This document shows, one piece after another, positions 5,449 through 6,057 of a stretch of 6,057 bases of DNA (positions within the stretch are counted from its first letter, which is position 1; the number at the start of each line of letters is the position of its first letter). Source of the DNA: Methanoregula sp. (lineage in GTDB: Archaea > Halobacteriota > Methanomicrobia > Methanomicrobiales > Methanospirillaceae); assembly GCA_003136075.1 (NCBI GenBank), contig PNBP01000180.1, positions 1,990 through 8,046 of the forward strand, read 5' to 3'. The position numbers and the translations under genes were made by a program. The notes under the pieces were generated by a model, which ran no database searches, was not told where the DNA came from, and saw only the letters and a list, made by a program, of their open reading frames with translations.

Positions 5449-6057
5449 ACAAAACACGTCCTGAACACAGAAAGGCTCTTTTTTGCTTCGGGAATCGACC
5501 GCCCTTCGATCACCACAACGCCAGAGTAATTCGCTGCGATGGCTTTGCCCAACGGCTGCCACGCAATCGTTCCGTCGCCAAGCGCAAGATGTTCATCCGA
5601 CATGCCATGGTTGTCGTGGATGTGGATATGGTTTGCCCATGCACAGTTTTTCTGGAATTCCAAAACTTTTCCGACCGTATGTGCATGCCCGAAATCAAAC
5701 GTCATGCCAATACCTTCAATACCGTCGACCATGCCCGATAACTCCCCGAAATCCCGGCAGAGGAATTCCCTGACGCTGATCATATTTTCAAGGCAGGCAA
5801 GAACCGAGTGCTCCACGGCACATTTCCCAATCCGGCGCAGTGCCTCCCTCTGGAGGTCCCATGCTTTCTTTGGCATCAGTTTGCCGGCGGGCGAGAGATA
5901 CCCCGGGTGAATGGTCACACGGTCGGTGAGATTCGAGGCCTGCACGATGCAGGCACAGATCTGCCGGACAGACTCCTGCCAGATCGGGTCGTTTGGTGTC
6001 GCAAGGTTCAGGTCGCCATAGGGGGCATGCACCGATACCCCAAGGTGCGTGCTTGCG
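5445..6057 (-). CDS. Sugar phosphate isomerase/epimerase-like TIM barrel, 5' end missing
   Basis: The frame is open to the window edge, so the N-terminus is cut off; 203 C-terminal residues are visible. A GTG at 6032 is an internal valine, since reading continues upstream as STHLGVSVHAPYGD. The sequence fits the xylose-isomerase-like/AP endonuclease 2 TIM-barrel superfamily (sugar isomerases, IolE/IolI types, endonuclease IV relatives). Counting from the first visible codon, HAPYGDLNLA is at 10-19, H50 in IHPG, E90 in CLENM, D121 and H124 in FDFGHAH, H145, H147 and D148 in HIHIHDNHG, H156 and D161 in HLALGDG, and E184 in VIEGR. These acidic and histidine residues at strand ends fit a divalent-metal active site. 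The substrate cannot be told; an endonuclease IV role is less likely because the usual three-zinc set is not obvious. It is upstream of rnz and overlaps it by ATGA, so the two are probably co-transcribed from a promoter outside the window. Confidence 0.82.
   Translation of the reverse strand, partial: ASTHLGVSVHAPYGDLNLATPNDPIWQESVRQICACIVQASNLTDRVTIHPGYLSPAGKLMPKKAWDLQREALRRIGKCAVEHSVLACLENMISVREFLCRDFGELSGMVDGIEGIGMTFDFGHAHTVGKVLEFQKNCAWANHIHIHDNHGMSDEHLALGDGTIAWQPLGKAIAANYSGVVVIEGRSIPEAKKSLSVFRTCFV

Noticed and set aside
5449..5562. N-terminal extension of RNase Z to 5562
   Set aside because: The added 38 residues overlap the upstream gene in another frame and precede the conserved start of the family; the ATGA overlap favours 5448.

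Overview
The window looks archaeal and most like a mesophilic methanogen of the Methanomicrobia, probably Methanomicrobiales. This rests on four things: a Cdc48/VAT-type double AAA+ ATPase with an archaeal N-domain; a short-form (425-residue) ThiC; an archaeal-type RNase Z; and expression signals of archaeal type (TATA-like boxes, T-rich 3' ends). The lineage is inferred from how the proteins read, not from a database search.

Layout. Positions 1-81 are the 3' flank of the first gene. Positions 82-2481 (minus strand) encode a Cdc48/VAT-like ATPase whose second AAA+ domain is unusual: the central pore aromatic is replaced by glycine and the C-terminal tail is long and helical. Positions 2482-2798 are a divergent regulatory region between the ATPase and thiC. 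It holds a tandem TATA box for the ATPase, a TATA-like box and a palindromic operator candidate for thiC, and an unexplained stem-loop. Positions 2799-4076 (plus strand) are thiC, phosphomethylpyrimidine synthase. Positions 4077-4509 are a gene-free convergent spacer. It carries T-rich ends for both flanking genes and, in its middle, a sharply bounded GC-rich island (about 4247-4394) followed by one more palindrome. The island is packed with overlapping and competing inverted repeats and is the least explained part of the window. Positions 4510-5448 (minus strand) are rnz, which overlaps by an ATGA the end of a TIM-barrel sugar phosphate isomerase/epimerase-like gene. That gene runs off the right edge with its 5' end missing.

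The genes do not form one pathway. They are a protein-remodelling ATPase, a thiamin pyrimidine enzyme, a tRNA 3'-end nuclease and a metal-dependent TIM-barrel enzyme of unknown substrate. Only the last two look co-transcribed. The ATPase gene is clearly more AT-rich than the rest. I see no CRISPR array, transposase, rRNA or tRNA. I do not see a clear new multi-gene system; the best leads are the atypical ATPase and the palindromic island.
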